64,000 nt of DNA from Candidatus Aminicenantota bacterium (lineage in GTDB: Bacteria > Acidobacteriota > Aminicenantia > UBA2199). The notes below the pieces were generated by a model. The model searched no databases. It saw only the letters and a program-made list of their open reading frames with translations, and was not told the origin of the DNA. How positions within the stretch are numbered: position 1 is the first letter of the stretch; every line of letters starts with the position of its first letter. The DNA lies in NCBI GenBank assembly GCA_026393835.1, contig JAPKZK010000121.1, forward strand, positions 62,001 to 126,000, read 5' to 3'. Shown one piece after another: positions 16,284-24,098 of the stretch. The position numbers were made by a program, and so were the translations under genes.

Positions 16284-19043
16284 GTGGTCCTGGGCAAACC
16301 CGGTTCCGGGAAATCCACACTGTTGAAATTCCTGGTCCTGGAAGCGGTACGCCTGCATCTTGAAAATCACCGCGCCTCTGACAGCCTTTTGTTTCCCATC
16401 CTGGGGGAAATTCGTAAGTTTGAAAATGCTTTAAGCAAAACCAACCGGACCGATTACAATATCCTGGATTTTCTTTATGATTCCATGCGCACTTATTACA
16501 ATTTGGATTTGCCCGAAGGTTTCTTTGAAAAATACCTGGTCAGTGGCCGGGCATTGCTGTTGTTTGACGGCCTGGATGAAGTGGCTGCCGAAAGCCGCCG
16601 GGCGGAAATAAGGCAAATGATCGCCTCGTTTGTAAGCGGTTATTCCGTGGGTAATACGGTGATTGTGACTTCCCGCATTGCCGGGTACAGCCGGGCGCAA
16701 TTTTCCACCACGGATTACCGTCATTTTACCCTGGAAGATTTTGATGATGATGAGATCAACGCCTTTATCAAGAATTGGTATCGCAGCCGGATAGTAAATG
16801 AAAAGGAAGCGGAAATCAAAGCGAACGATTTAAAAGCTGCATTAGAGAAAAAGCCGCGTATTAAAGAGTTGGCCAGGAACCCATTGTTGTTGACCATTAT
16901 CGGGATTGTCCACCGAGATGAGGAGCAGCTCCCGGAGGACCGGTTGCTTCTTTATGACAAAGCCACGGAAGCGCTGCTTAATACCTGGGATAATGTTAAA
17001 GAGATTATCGATGAGAGATTCAAATTAGCACACCGTAAACGTTTCCTGTGCCAGGTAGCGTTTCAGTTGCAATCCCAGGAAAAAGGAGATGAAGCCGGGA
17101 CCATGATCCATCGGAATGATTTGTATAATATTTTGCTGGGGGATTTTTGCAAGGTATTTAATTGCGATAATTGGGAGGCGCAGGAATTGGTGAATGATTT
17201 TTTGAAAATTATCCACTCGCGGACAGGATTGTTAGTGGAAGTGGGGACGGACTGGTTTGGATTTGCCCATAAAACGTTCCAGGAATATTTTGCGGCCAAA
17301 TGGATTGTCAATGAACAAAGTTTTTGTAAAAGCAACTTCCAAATTATGATCGATTATGTGGATAAATATATAGATAATGCGTTCTGGCAGGAAACGCTCC
17401 TATTGGCGCTGCAAGCATTGCCGGAGACGCAGCAAGCGCTCAATGCACTGAAGCATATCCTGAAGCGGGATCCCCGGAAGATCGAACCTTATTTTTATCA
17501 CAACCATTATTTTGTGATGAAATTCATTGCCGAGAAGGGTGAGTGGCTCAATGACAAAGAGTTTGTCGAAAGCCAAATCAGTGATTTCTTCCGTTTCTCA
17601 TGGAATGAGGGTAAAGAAAGGAGTCTCTACCCCAATTATACCTGGGAAAGATTTACAAACTGGGTATCCACGGTAACCGATTCATTGGCTGGATCCAATC
17701 TTTTAGAGAAACTTTTAGCACTAGCAGAAGATGAGAAACAGGACGGTCGTTTCCGGCGTGACTGCGCCGAGGCCGTGGGCTATTTAGGGATGAAAGACAA
17801 TGCCGTGGTGGAGCGCTTACTTGTCCTGGCGGAAGATGAGAAACAGGGTGTTGATTTCCGGCGTTCCTGCGCTTATGCAGTGGGAATCTTAGGGTCGAAA
17901 GATATAACTGTGTTGGAGCGATTAGTTCACCTTGTGGAAGATGAGAGCCAGGACGGAGGTCTCAGGAGTTTCTGCGTCTGTGTCCTTGGAGAATTAGACA
18001 TGAAAGACAAAGTCGTGGAAATATTACTTCAATTAGCGGAAGATGAAAAGCAGAACGGAGATCTCCGTCGTGAATGTGCATTAGTCTTAGGCAATTTGGG
18101 CTTAAACGACAAAAGTGTGGCGGAACGATTACTTCACCTGGCGGAAAATGAGAACCTGGATGGCGATTCCCGGAATACTTTCGCTTACGTTGTAGGAAAG
18201 TTCATGCTGAAAGATAAGACTATGGAGGAACGATTAATTCGTATAGCGGAAGATGGGAACCAGGAGGGTTATCTTCGGCGTTCCTGCGCTTACGCTCTTG
18301 GAGAATTAGGCGTGAAAGATAAAGCGTTGGAAATATTACTCCATTTGGCGGAAGACGAGAACCAGACAGGTGGTCTTCGGTTTAGTTGCGCCCATTCCGT
18401 GGGCGATTTAGGCATGAAAGAGAAAACTATAGAAATATTACTTCAATTGGCGGAAGATGAGAATCAGACAGGCTTTCTTCGGCAGGATTGCGCCAAGGCA
18501 ATAGGTAAATTAGGCATGGAAGACAAAGCCGTGGAAATATTACTTCAATTGATAGAAGATGAAAAGCAGACCAGTAATCTTCGGGATTCATGCGCTTTCA
18601 ATGTGGGAGAGTCTAGAATAAAAGACAAAAACCTAGTTGAGCGATTACTTCACCTTGTGGAAGATACGAAGAAGGAAGGTGATTTCCGGGTTTGCTTGGT
18701 CGAAGCTGTGGGCAATTCCCGATTGAAAGACAAAGTCTTAGCGGAACGATTACTTCATTTAGCAGAAGATGAGAACCGGGATGGCAATCTCCGGCGTTAC
18801 TGCGCCTATACTGTGGGCCATTTAGGGTGTAAAGACAAAGTGGTGGAAATATTACTTCACATGGCGGAAGACGAGAAACAGGACAGCATTTTACGGAGTT
18901 CCTGCGCCTCCACCGTGGGAGATTTAGGAGAAAAAGACAAAGCCGTGGAAATATTGATCGACCTCTATCATGCGAAGACAGATAAATATTCAAACGATGC
19001 AAAATTGATATATGAATCCTTGTGGAAGTTGACGGCAGGTTGA
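16284..19043 (+). CDS. NACHT NTPase with ~12 C-terminal HEAT-like repeats
   Basis: 919 residues from a GTG with no ribosome site; the frame is open from 16266 and continuous with 15489. Walker A is GKPGSGKST at residues 4-12; the NACHT Walker B is LLLFDGLDEV (91-100), followed by TVIVTSRIAGYS and the STAND-type FAHKTFQEYFAAKWI near 330. From about 470 to 905 there are roughly 12 repeats of 35-42 residues with core LLxLAEDExQxGxLRxxCAxxVGxLGxKD, HEAT/PBS-lyase type. This architecture matches bacterial NLR-like anti-phage proteins (bNACHT/Avs-like): the repeats sense, NACHT oligomerises. Starting at the GTG leaves no residues before the P-loop, so function needs readthrough or a different start; otherwise it is a recent pseudogene. 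Confidence 0.75.
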   Translation: MVLGKPGSGKSTLLKFLVLEAVRLHLENHRASDSLLFPILGEIRKFENALSKTNRTDYNILDFLYDSMRTYYNLDLPEGFFEKYLVSGRALLLFDGLDEVAAESRRAEIRQMIASFVSGYSVGNTVIVTSRIAGYSRAQFSTTDYRHFTLEDFDDDEINAFIKNWYRSRIVNEKEAEIKANDLKAALEKKPRIKELARNPLLLTIIGIVHRDEEQLPEDRLLLYDKATEALLNTWDNVKEIIDERFKLAHRKRFLCQVAFQLQSQEKGDEAGTMIHRNDLYNILLGDFCKVFNCDNWEAQELVNDFLKIIHSRTGLLVEVGTDWFGFAHKTFQEYFAAKWIVNEQSFCKSNFQIMIDYVDKYIDNAFWQETLLLALQALPETQQALNALKHILKRDPRKIEPYFYHNHYFVMKFIAEKGEWLNDKEFVESQISDFFRFSWNEGKERSLYPNYTWERFTNWVSTVTDSLAGSNLLEKLLALAEDEKQDGRFRRDCAEAVGYLGMKDNAVVERLLVLAEDEKQGVDFRRSCAYAVGILGSKDITVLERLVHLVEDESQDGGLRSFCVCVLGELDMKDKVVEILLQLAEDEKQNGDLRRECALVLGNLGLNDKSVAERLLHLAENENLDGDSRNTFAYVVGKFMLKDKTMEERLIRIAEDGNQEGYLRRSCAYALGELGVKDKALEILLHLAEDENQTGGLRFSCAHSVGDLGMKEKTIEILLQLAEDENQTGFLRQDCAKAIGKLGMEDKAVEILLQLIEDEKQTSNLRDSCAFNVGESRIKDKNLVERLLHLVEDTKKEGDFRVCLVEAVGNSRLKDKVLAERLLHLAEDENRDGNLRRYCAYTVGHLGCKDKVVEILLHMAEDEKQDSILRSSCASTVGDLGEKDKAVEILIDLYHAKTDKYSNDAKLIYESLWKLTAG

Positions 19044-19056
19044 GGAAAATAGAATG
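19013..19056. repeat. Direct repeat A: NACHT gene 3' end
   Basis: About 43 bases including the last codons of the NACHT gene (ESLWKLTAG, stop) match 19772-19814 with a few differences (both contain TCCTTGTGGAAGTTGACGGC). The toxin-antitoxin pair lies between the two copies. Confidence 0.75.
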
Positions 19057-19139
19057 ATGAATGATGAACGATGAAAAAAAGATGATCCGGGAGAATCCTG
19101 AAATTTGACATCCCTTAACAAATCAAATAAAATATCACT

Positions 19140-19418
19140 ATGAAAATTTACGATTGGGATAAAGATAAAAATGAATGGCTAAAAAAGAAAAGAGGTATCT
19201 CCTTCGAGGATATAGTAGCTGCTCTTGATCAAGGCAAAAAACTTGACTCATATAAACATCCCAACCTGGGAAAATATCCAGGCCAGGAAATCCTGGTTGT
19301 GGAGATAGACCAATATGCTTATCTTGTCCCATTACTGGAAGACAGTAAAAAAGTTTTTTTTAAAACCATTTATCGAAGTAGGAAGGCAACAAAAAAATAC
19401 CTTAAACTTATGAAATAA
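19140..19418 (+). CDS. BrnT-family toxin-like protein
   Basis: 92 residues. The start YDWDKDKNEWLKKKRGISFE and the following DIVAALDQGKKLD match the BrnT pattern (W-x-K-x-N...KHGISFEDA). The end reads KKVFFKTIYRSRKATKKYLK, typical of the RelE-like fold's basic tail. BrnT toxins inhibit translation by RNA cleavage and are paired with a downstream ribbon-helix-helix antitoxin, as here (10-base gap). The match is moderate: the usual C-terminal R-x-I-S-A-R motif is replaced by TIYRSRKATKK. No clear ribosome site. Confidence 0.65.
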   Translation: MKIYDWDKDKNEWLKKKRGISFEDIVAALDQGKKLDSYKHPNLGKYPGQEILVVEIDQYAYLVPLLEDSKKVFFKTIYRSRKATKKYLKLMK

Positions 19419-19428
19419 GGAGTAAACT

Positions 19429-19734
19429 ATGGGCAAAAGAATCGATAAAAGTAGTTTGAACCTGCTGGATGATCCGGAAGAAGAAAAAGAAATACTCGAA
19501 GCTTACGAAAAAGGACTCCTGGAACCGGTGGACAACCCCGAAAAAAGAAGAGAAGAATTGAGACAATATGCCAAAGCAACCATTGCAAAAACCAGGCGCG
19601 TTAATGTACGCTTAACTGAAAGGGATTTTATTAAAATAAAAGCAAAGGCCATTGAAATAGGGATACCATATCAAACGCTTATGGGTTCTTTACTACATCA
19701 ATATGCTACGGGAAGAATATCTTCCACTTTATGA
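19429..19734 (+). CDS. Ribbon-helix-helix (CopG/BrnA-like) antitoxin
   Basis: 101 residues. The acidic N-terminus (SLNLLDDPEEEKEILEAYEK) would wrap the toxin. The C-terminal half has VNVRLTERDFIKIKAKAIEI, then GIPYQTLMGSLLHQY, a classic RHH DNA-binding strand plus two helices as in CopG-type antitoxins of BrnT-like toxins. AGGAG lies 7 bases before the ATG. Partner of the preceding toxin; probably autorepresses the pair. Confidence 0.75.
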   Translation: MGKRIDKSSLNLLDDPEEEKEILEAYEKGLLEPVDNPEKRREELRQYAKATIAKTRRVNVRLTERDFIKIKAKAIEIGIPYQTLMGSLLHQYATGRISSTL

Positions 19735-19771
19735 GGGGTAATTTTCCTCCTGAACCTGTTTTTCTCCCCTT

Positions 19772-19814
19772 TGATTCCTTGTGGAAGTTGACGGCAGTTT
19801 GAGGAAGATAGAAT
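19772..19814. repeat. Direct repeat B: duplicated NACHT 3' end
   Basis: Reads DSLWKLTAV-stop in the same sense as the NACHT C-terminus. With repeat A it brackets the toxin-antitoxin pair. Either a duplication created during insertion or the remnant of a second, deleted NACHT paralogue. Confidence 0.7.
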
Positions 19815-20202
19815 GCTGAAGGATATCCAAATCGCCGCAATTTCCATTTTTTCAGTCAAAAAGATCGGCAAAAAGCGGCGGCAAGGATTTTTTTCGGTTA
19901 AACACTCCATAAAAAGCGGTAGGAAACATTTTTTTCTTGAAAAAGTCCGCCGCGACCTGGAATATTCCATTTTTCAGCACTTGAAATCACTTCCGACGAC
20001 GCTGGAGGTATCATTCGCGGCGGATAAATGTCAGCCGCCTGGCGGGATGCGATTTTTTGTCAAATTGCGTGTAAGCGACCAGAATTGCTCGAATGTTTTG
20101 TAGAATTTTGCCCGGCAATTTGCTTTTCCCAGGACTTTCCCGGCAAATCGGAACAGGAATACGGAAATATCCCCGCATTTGCCCACAACTCTCCTGTCTA
20201 CC
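19815..20202. other. Gene-free stretch before the second glycan promoter
   Basis: A 96-residue frame exists at 19813-20103, but it is rich in Lys/Phe, matches no known family and has no ribosome site. Runs such as AAAAAGCGGCGGCAAGG and CCATTTTTCAG appear, without clear repeat structure. Considered non-coding. Confidence 0.4.
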
Positions 20203-20231
20203 TTGAAAAAATCCTCCTTTTATGGTATTCT
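20203..20231 (+). promoter_or_regulatory. Promoter of the main glycan cluster
   Basis: TTGAAA at 20203-20208, 17-base spacer, TATTCT at 20226-20231. TCTACCTTGAAAAAATCC and CCTTTTATG...CTGCCTTA are shared with the promoter at 4890-4918. Leader length to the ATG at 20347 is about 109 bases. Confidence 0.6.
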
Positions 20232-20307
20232 GCCTTATTATATTGAACATTTTGATATTAAAGATCAATGATATGAGCCGCTTTGCAAATGCGCTTATGA
20301 GCAAGGG

Positions 20308-20319
20308 GGCGGAAGCTTG
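20308..20319 (+). promoter_or_regulatory. ops/JUMPstart-like element, second copy
   Basis: GGCGGAAGCTTG in the leader, 27 bases before the start codon. It matches the first copy (GGCGGGAGCTTG, 4996-5007) at 11 of 12 bases and enteric ops at 10 of 12. The intervening leader sequence between promoter and motif has diverged, so motif retention is notable. Confidence 0.45.
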
Positions 20320-20346
20320 CATATTATATCTAAGGGAGACGACGCC

Positions 20347-21909
20347 ATGACTGATTGCTGCGAACTTCGGAGCGATTACTCCAAAATAGAAGACTGTAAA
20401 AATTTGTCGGAAGTGATCTATTATCACGCGGAACACAACCCGGACCGGGTTTTTATTTACGATGTCCGGTCGGAACGTATGTACACATTCAAAGAATTTA
20501 ACCTGGCAGTGGAGAAAACCGCCAATTACCTGCTCTCCTTCGGCTTTGAAAAAGGAGACCGCGTCACCGGCGTAATCGAAAACTCCCCGGAGTTTTGTTT
20601 CTTTTATTTCGGCGTTATCCGCGCCGGTGGGATTTTCAATCCTATGCCCTTTACCTCCCACAAAGAGGAAATATTGAAAAATATCCGCCTGGTGGACCCG
20701 CGGCTGGTTGTGATCGACGGTCGCAAAGAAAAAGAATTTAATGATGAGGAAAAAAAGGATATTCTTTTTGTACCCGTGGGGGTAGAACGGGAATTTGAAA
20801 AAAGTCTCCAGGGATTGCAGGACCAGCTCATCTGCCGTTTCAAGATCGATGAAAACAGCCCGGCGTGCCTGTACTACTCATCCGGCACCACAGCCGATCC
20901 CAAAGGCGTGCTGTATTCGCATAAAAATATGATTGCACTTACTTCATCTCTCTGCCGGGGTTTCAAGTTCAGCAGCGCCGGGGATGAAACGCATATTATC
21001 ATGCTTCCGTTGGGCCATACGGCCTCCACCAATTATTCCCTGCTGCCCTGCGCGTACGTGGGGGGAAAGATCGTCATGGGCGAATCCTTCTGGCATATCC
21101 GCAATAAAATATGGAAGTTGATCGAGGAGCACCGGGCCACCTACATGGAAGTGGTGCCCACGGTTTTGTACTCCATATTAAATATATATCACAATCATCC
21201 CGGCAATGATATTTCTTCCATGCGCTATGTGGGCTGCGGTTCCGCGCCCCTGCAAAAGGGCATCCAGGCGCAATTCCAGGAGCGCTTTAACTTGAAAGTG
21301 GCCAATCTTTACGGGCTCTCCGAAACCGGGCCAACCCATATCGACGATCCCTTGATGCCCGGCTGGAAACCGGGGACCATCGGCGTACCCCTGGATGTCA
21401 ATGAAGCTAAAATCGTAGACGAAAACGATCATGAACTGCCCCCGCGCATGACTGGGGAAATTGTGATTAAGGGTGATAATGTTTTCGTGGGGTATTTTAG
21501 AAATGAGGCCCAGTACAAAAGTGTGGTTAAGGATGGTTGGTTTCATACCGGGGACCTGGGTTATAAAGATGAAACCGGCGTTTATTATTTCGTGGACCGT
21601 AAAAAAGATTTGATTATCAAGGGCGGCATGAATATCGTGCCGGGTCAAATCGATGAGATATTGATGCTGCATCCTGCCGTGAAGGAAGGCGTCACCATCG
21701 GCGTGCCGGATGAGATGTTCGGCGAAGAGGTGAAGAGTTTCATTGTTCCGAAAGACGGGATGTCGGTCACGCCGGAAGAGATTATCGATCACTGCGCGAA
21801 GTATTTACCAAAAATGAAAACTCCGAAGTTCGTGGAAATTGTGGATGATATTCCTAAAACCCATTCAGGGAAGCTACTCAGGAAAAAGTTAAGAGAAAGA
21901 AACAAATAA
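20347..21909 (+). CDS. Adenylate-forming acyl-CoA/acyl-ACP ligase
   Basis: 520 residues, ANL superfamily. Activates a carboxylic acid as acyl-AMP and passes it to CoA or a carrier-protein thiol. Motifs: LYYSSGTTADPKGVLYSHKN (P-loop), NLYGLSETGPT (A5), GWFHTGDLGYKDETGVYYFV (A7), VDRKKDLIIKGGMNI (A8) and KTHSGKLLRKKLRE with the catalytic Lys (A10). GGGAG lies upstream of the ATG at 20347. Because an acyl carrier protein (23856) is in the same operon, the acid is probably loaded on that carrier for transfer to a sugar. The substrate cannot be read from sequence. Confidence 0.8.
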   Translation: MTDCCELRSDYSKIEDCKNLSEVIYYHAEHNPDRVFIYDVRSERMYTFKEFNLAVEKTANYLLSFGFEKGDRVTGVIENSPEFCFFYFGVIRAGGIFNPMPFTSHKEEILKNIRLVDPRLVVIDGRKEKEFNDEEKKDILFVPVGVEREFEKSLQGLQDQLICRFKIDENSPACLYYSSGTTADPKGVLYSHKNMIALTSSLCRGFKFSSAGDETHIIMLPLGHTASTNYSLLPCAYVGGKIVMGESFWHIRNKIWKLIEEHRATYMEVVPTVLYSILNIYHNHPGNDISSMRYVGCGSAPLQKGIQAQFQERFNLKVANLYGLSETGPTHIDDPLMPGWKPGTIGVPLDVNEAKIVDENDHELPPRMTGEIVIKGDNVFVGYFRNEAQYKSVVKDGWFHTGDLGYKDETGVYYFVDRKKDLIIKGGMNIVPGQIDEILMLHPAVKEGVTIGVPDEMFGEEVKSFIVPKDGMSVTPEEIIDHCAKYLPKMKTPKFVEIVDDIPKTHSGKLLRKKLRERNK

Positions 21910-21911
21910 AT

Positions 21912-21949
21912 AAAAGTTTTTGGCCCCACCTTTTTTCAAAAAGGTGGGA
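21912..21949. repeat. Hairpin element, short variant
   Basis: AAAAGTTTTTGG then the perfect hairpin CCCACCTTTTT-TTC-AAAAAGGTGGG (24 bases, 21925-21948). A variant of the 60 bp palindromic element seen at 35636, 48807, 57848 and 63794, lacking the CCGCCGGAGGC end. It occupies the gap between two co-oriented genes. There is no T-run after the stem, so it is not a typical intrinsic terminator. Confidence 0.65.
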
Positions 21950-21957
21950 AAAATAAA

Positions 21958-22725
21958 ATGATAAAAGAAAACGAAGAATTAAATAAAGCCATCGAAGCGG
22001 CGCGCAAAGCGGGGGAAATCCTGAAAGACAACTTTGGGCAAAAGTACCGCGTGATTCGCAAATCCCCCAAGGAAATGGTCTCCGTCGTAGACATGCAAGC
22101 CCAAAAAGTGATTTTGGATATCCTGGAACCCCTTTTCCCCGGCTATGGCATCATTACCGAAGAACGCACCACCATCGTCGATAAAAACGGAAAAAACTGG
22201 ATCATCGATCCCCTGGACGGCACCCATAATTACATCGCCGGACTTCCTTTCAGCGGCGTCTCCATCGGCCTGGCAAAAGGGAATGATTTCCAATTGGGGG
22301 TTATTTTGTTTCCCATGGAGGATCGATTGTATTATGCTGTCAAAGGAGAAGGCGCTTATTTCAATCATATGCCCATTGAAGTATCGCCGAGTTTGGAATT
22401 ATCCAAATCCATCATCAGTTTCGATAACCAGTTTCATTTAAATAAGAACTCATTTGAATATTACCGGAAGCTGACGGGGCGGGCGTTTACCACGCGGATA
22501 TTGGGAACCGCTACCAATGATTTGTGTATGACCGCGGAAGGGAAATTGGGGGGCCGCATCTGGGTCAATACCAAAATCTGCGACATCGCCGCGGGCATAG
22601 TGATTGTAACCGAAGCCGGGGGGAAAGTGACGAGTTTCGACGGCGCGGCCTGTACGCTGGATTCGAAGCATGTGGTGGCGTCGAATGGGAAGATACATGA
22701 GGAGCTGCTGGAGATCGTTAATTAA
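21958..22725 (+). CDS. Inositol-monophosphatase-family phosphatase
   Basis: 255 residues. Mg-dependent, Li-sensitive phosphatase fold: GYGIITEERTTI (metal-binding Glu), then NWIIDPLDGTHNYIAGLPF, the IDPLDGT metal/catalytic motif, and the late CDIAAGIVIVTEAGG. Family members hydrolyse inositol phosphates, 3'-phosphoadenosine 5'-phosphate or sugar phosphates. In this operon it could dephosphorylate a sugar- or hydroxyacid-phosphate, or recycle PAP released when a carrier protein is phosphopantetheinylated or sulfated. The choice is not decidable from sequence. Immediately upstream is a hairpin repeat rather than a clear ribosome site. Confidence 0.75.
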   Translation: MIKENEELNKAIEAARKAGEILKDNFGQKYRVIRKSPKEMVSVVDMQAQKVILDILEPLFPGYGIITEERTTIVDKNGKNWIIDPLDGTHNYIAGLPFSGVSIGLAKGNDFQLGVILFPMEDRLYYAVKGEGAYFNHMPIEVSPSLELSKSIISFDNQFHLNKNSFEYYRKLTGRAFTTRILGTATNDLCMTAEGKLGGRIWVNTKICDIAAGIVIVTEAGGKVTSFDGAACTLDSKHVVASNGKIHEELLEIVN

Positions 22726-22727
22726 CA

Positions 22728-22790
22728 CTTTATAATTATAAATTATAAATTATTAATTATAAATTATAAATGATAAATGAAAAACAAGGA
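22728..22790. repeat. AT-rich ATAAATTA tandem repeat
   Basis: Overlapping TATAATTATAAATTATAAAT units in the gap before pdxA. The related TTGTCAATTGTCAATTG stretch lies at 6184-6204. Such AT-rich spacers carry no evident gene. AAGGAG follows and serves the next gene. Confidence 0.6.
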
Positions 22791-22801
22791 GAAAAGAATA
22801 T

Positions 22802-23833
22802 ATGAAACCGATAATTGGAATCACCATGGGAGACCCGGCCGGAATCGGGTCTGAGATCATTGTCAAAGCGTTAACGAATATCGATGTTTATGAAAAATGC
22901 CGGCCTGTCGTCATCGGTGACAAGAAAGCAATGGAAGAAGCCATGAAAATAGCCGGGGTGAAGCTGCCCATTCGTGGAATCGACAACATCGCGGAAGCCC
23001 GGTTTCTCTTCGCCTTCATCGAAGTGCTTGATTTGAAAAACATCCACCTGGAAAAAATACCCTACGGCAAGATCGACGCCGATTGCGGCCGGGCGGCCGG
23101 GGAATACATTGAAAAAGCCATTCAACTGGCCATGAATAAAGAAATCGCCGCCATGGTTACCGCCCCCATTAATAAAGAGTCTTTCGACCTGGGCGGCTAC
23201 GGCAAGAAATACCGCGGTCATACCGAAATGCTGGCCGCTTTGACCGGCTCGGAAAAAGCATCCATGATGTTGGCCAGCGGAAACCTGCGGGTTATCCATG
23301 TCACCACCCATGTGCCCATGCGCCAGGCCGTGGATTTAATCAAAAAAGAGCGCGTGTACAACACCATCCACAAAGCCTCTGAAGCCTGCCGCGAACTGGG
23401 CATCGAGAATCCCAGGATCGGCGTCTGCGGGTTGAACCCCCACGCCGGCGAAGGCGGCATCATGGGGTATGAAGAAGTGCAGGAAATCATGCCCGCCATT
23501 GAACAAGCCCGGGCCGACGGTTTGAACGTCGAAGGCCCCATACCCGGGGACACCATTTATCCCAGGGCAAAATCCGGTACTTTCGATGTGATCGTGGCCA
23601 TGTACCACGACCAGGGCCATATCCCGGTGAAATTAATGGGGTTCCTCCATGACGGCGCGGCCTGGACATCGGTGAGCGGCGTTAATATTACCATCGGGCT
23701 GCCCATTATCCGCGTTTCCGTGGACCACGGCACCGCTTTCGGCAAGGCCGGCAAAGGAATCGCCAATGAACAAAGCCTGGTGGACGCTATCGATTATGCC
23801 GTACTAATTGCTAAAAACAGGAAATTGGGATAA
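22802..23833 (+). CDS. pdxA: PdxA-family 4-phospho-hydroxyacid/hydroxythreonine dehydrogenase
   Basis: 343 residues, full length for PdxA. The family NAD-dependently oxidises 4-phosphohydroxy-L-threonine (vitamin B6 route) or, in PdxA2 types, 4-phospho-D-threonate/erythronate, followed by decarboxylation. Motifs are IGITMGDPAGIGSEIIVKAL, RGHTEMLA, VTTHVPM with a metal His, NPHAGEGG, and MYHDQGHIPVKLMGF, which carries metal ligands. It ends with GLPIIRVSVDHGTAFGKAG. Here it sits between a phosphatase and an acyl carrier protein, so it may supply a hydroxy-acid or amino-ketone precursor for sugar decoration instead of pyridoxal. The gene symbol denotes the family only. Confidence 0.8.
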   Translation: MKPIIGITMGDPAGIGSEIIVKALTNIDVYEKCRPVVIGDKKAMEEAMKIAGVKLPIRGIDNIAEARFLFAFIEVLDLKNIHLEKIPYGKIDADCGRAAGEYIEKAIQLAMNKEIAAMVTAPINKESFDLGGYGKKYRGHTEMLAALTGSEKASMMLASGNLRVIHVTTHVPMRQAVDLIKKERVYNTIHKASEACRELGIENPRIGVCGLNPHAGEGGIMGYEEVQEIMPAIEQARADGLNVEGPIPGDTIYPRAKSGTFDVIVAMYHDQGHIPVKLMGFLHDGAAWTSVSGVNITIGLPIIRVSVDHGTAFGKAGKGIANEQSLVDAIDYAVLIAKNRKLG

Positions 23834-23855
23834 AGATAAATTATGAGGTGATCAA

Positions 23856-24086
23856 TTGGATAAACGGTTGGAAAAAGTAATCCGCGGGGTCTTTCCCATC
23901 GAAGCGGAAACCATCGATGAAAATTGGACCTCCGATGATATCCCGGACTGGGACTCGGTAGGTCATTTGAATCTCATCATGGAAATTCAAAAGGAATTTA
24001 CGGTCAAAATTGAAATCGAAGAAATGTTCGAAATCGAAAAATTAGGGGACATCATTAAAATCCTGCAAAAAAAGAATGTTTTATAA
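23856..24086 (+). CDS. Acyl carrier protein
   Basis: 76 residues, acidic, four-helix ACP pattern. The 4'-phosphopantetheine serine lies in DWDSVGHLNLIMEIQKEF (the DSxGHLxL variant of DSL), and the end reads EIEKLGDIIKILQKK. The start is a TTG at 23856: GAGGTG lies 5 bases upstream, and no ATG occurs in frame near it. Likely receives the acyl group activated by the ligase at 20347. It lies between pdxA and a PIG-L-type deacetylase with short gaps. Confidence 0.85.
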   Translation: MDKRLEKVIRGVFPIEAETIDENWTSDDIPDWDSVGHLNLIMEIQKEFTVKIEIEEMFEIEKLGDIIKILQKKNVL

Positions 24087-24098
24087 GGACGGATTAAA

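Noticed and set aside
19813..20103. 96-residue protein before the second leader
   Set aside because: Basic, low-information sequence without ribosome site or family resemblance; starts in the duplicated NACHT tail.
21925..21960. Intrinsic terminator after the acyl ligase gene
   Set aside because: Good hairpin but followed by AAAAATAAAATG rather than a T-run; it belongs to the hairpin repeat family.
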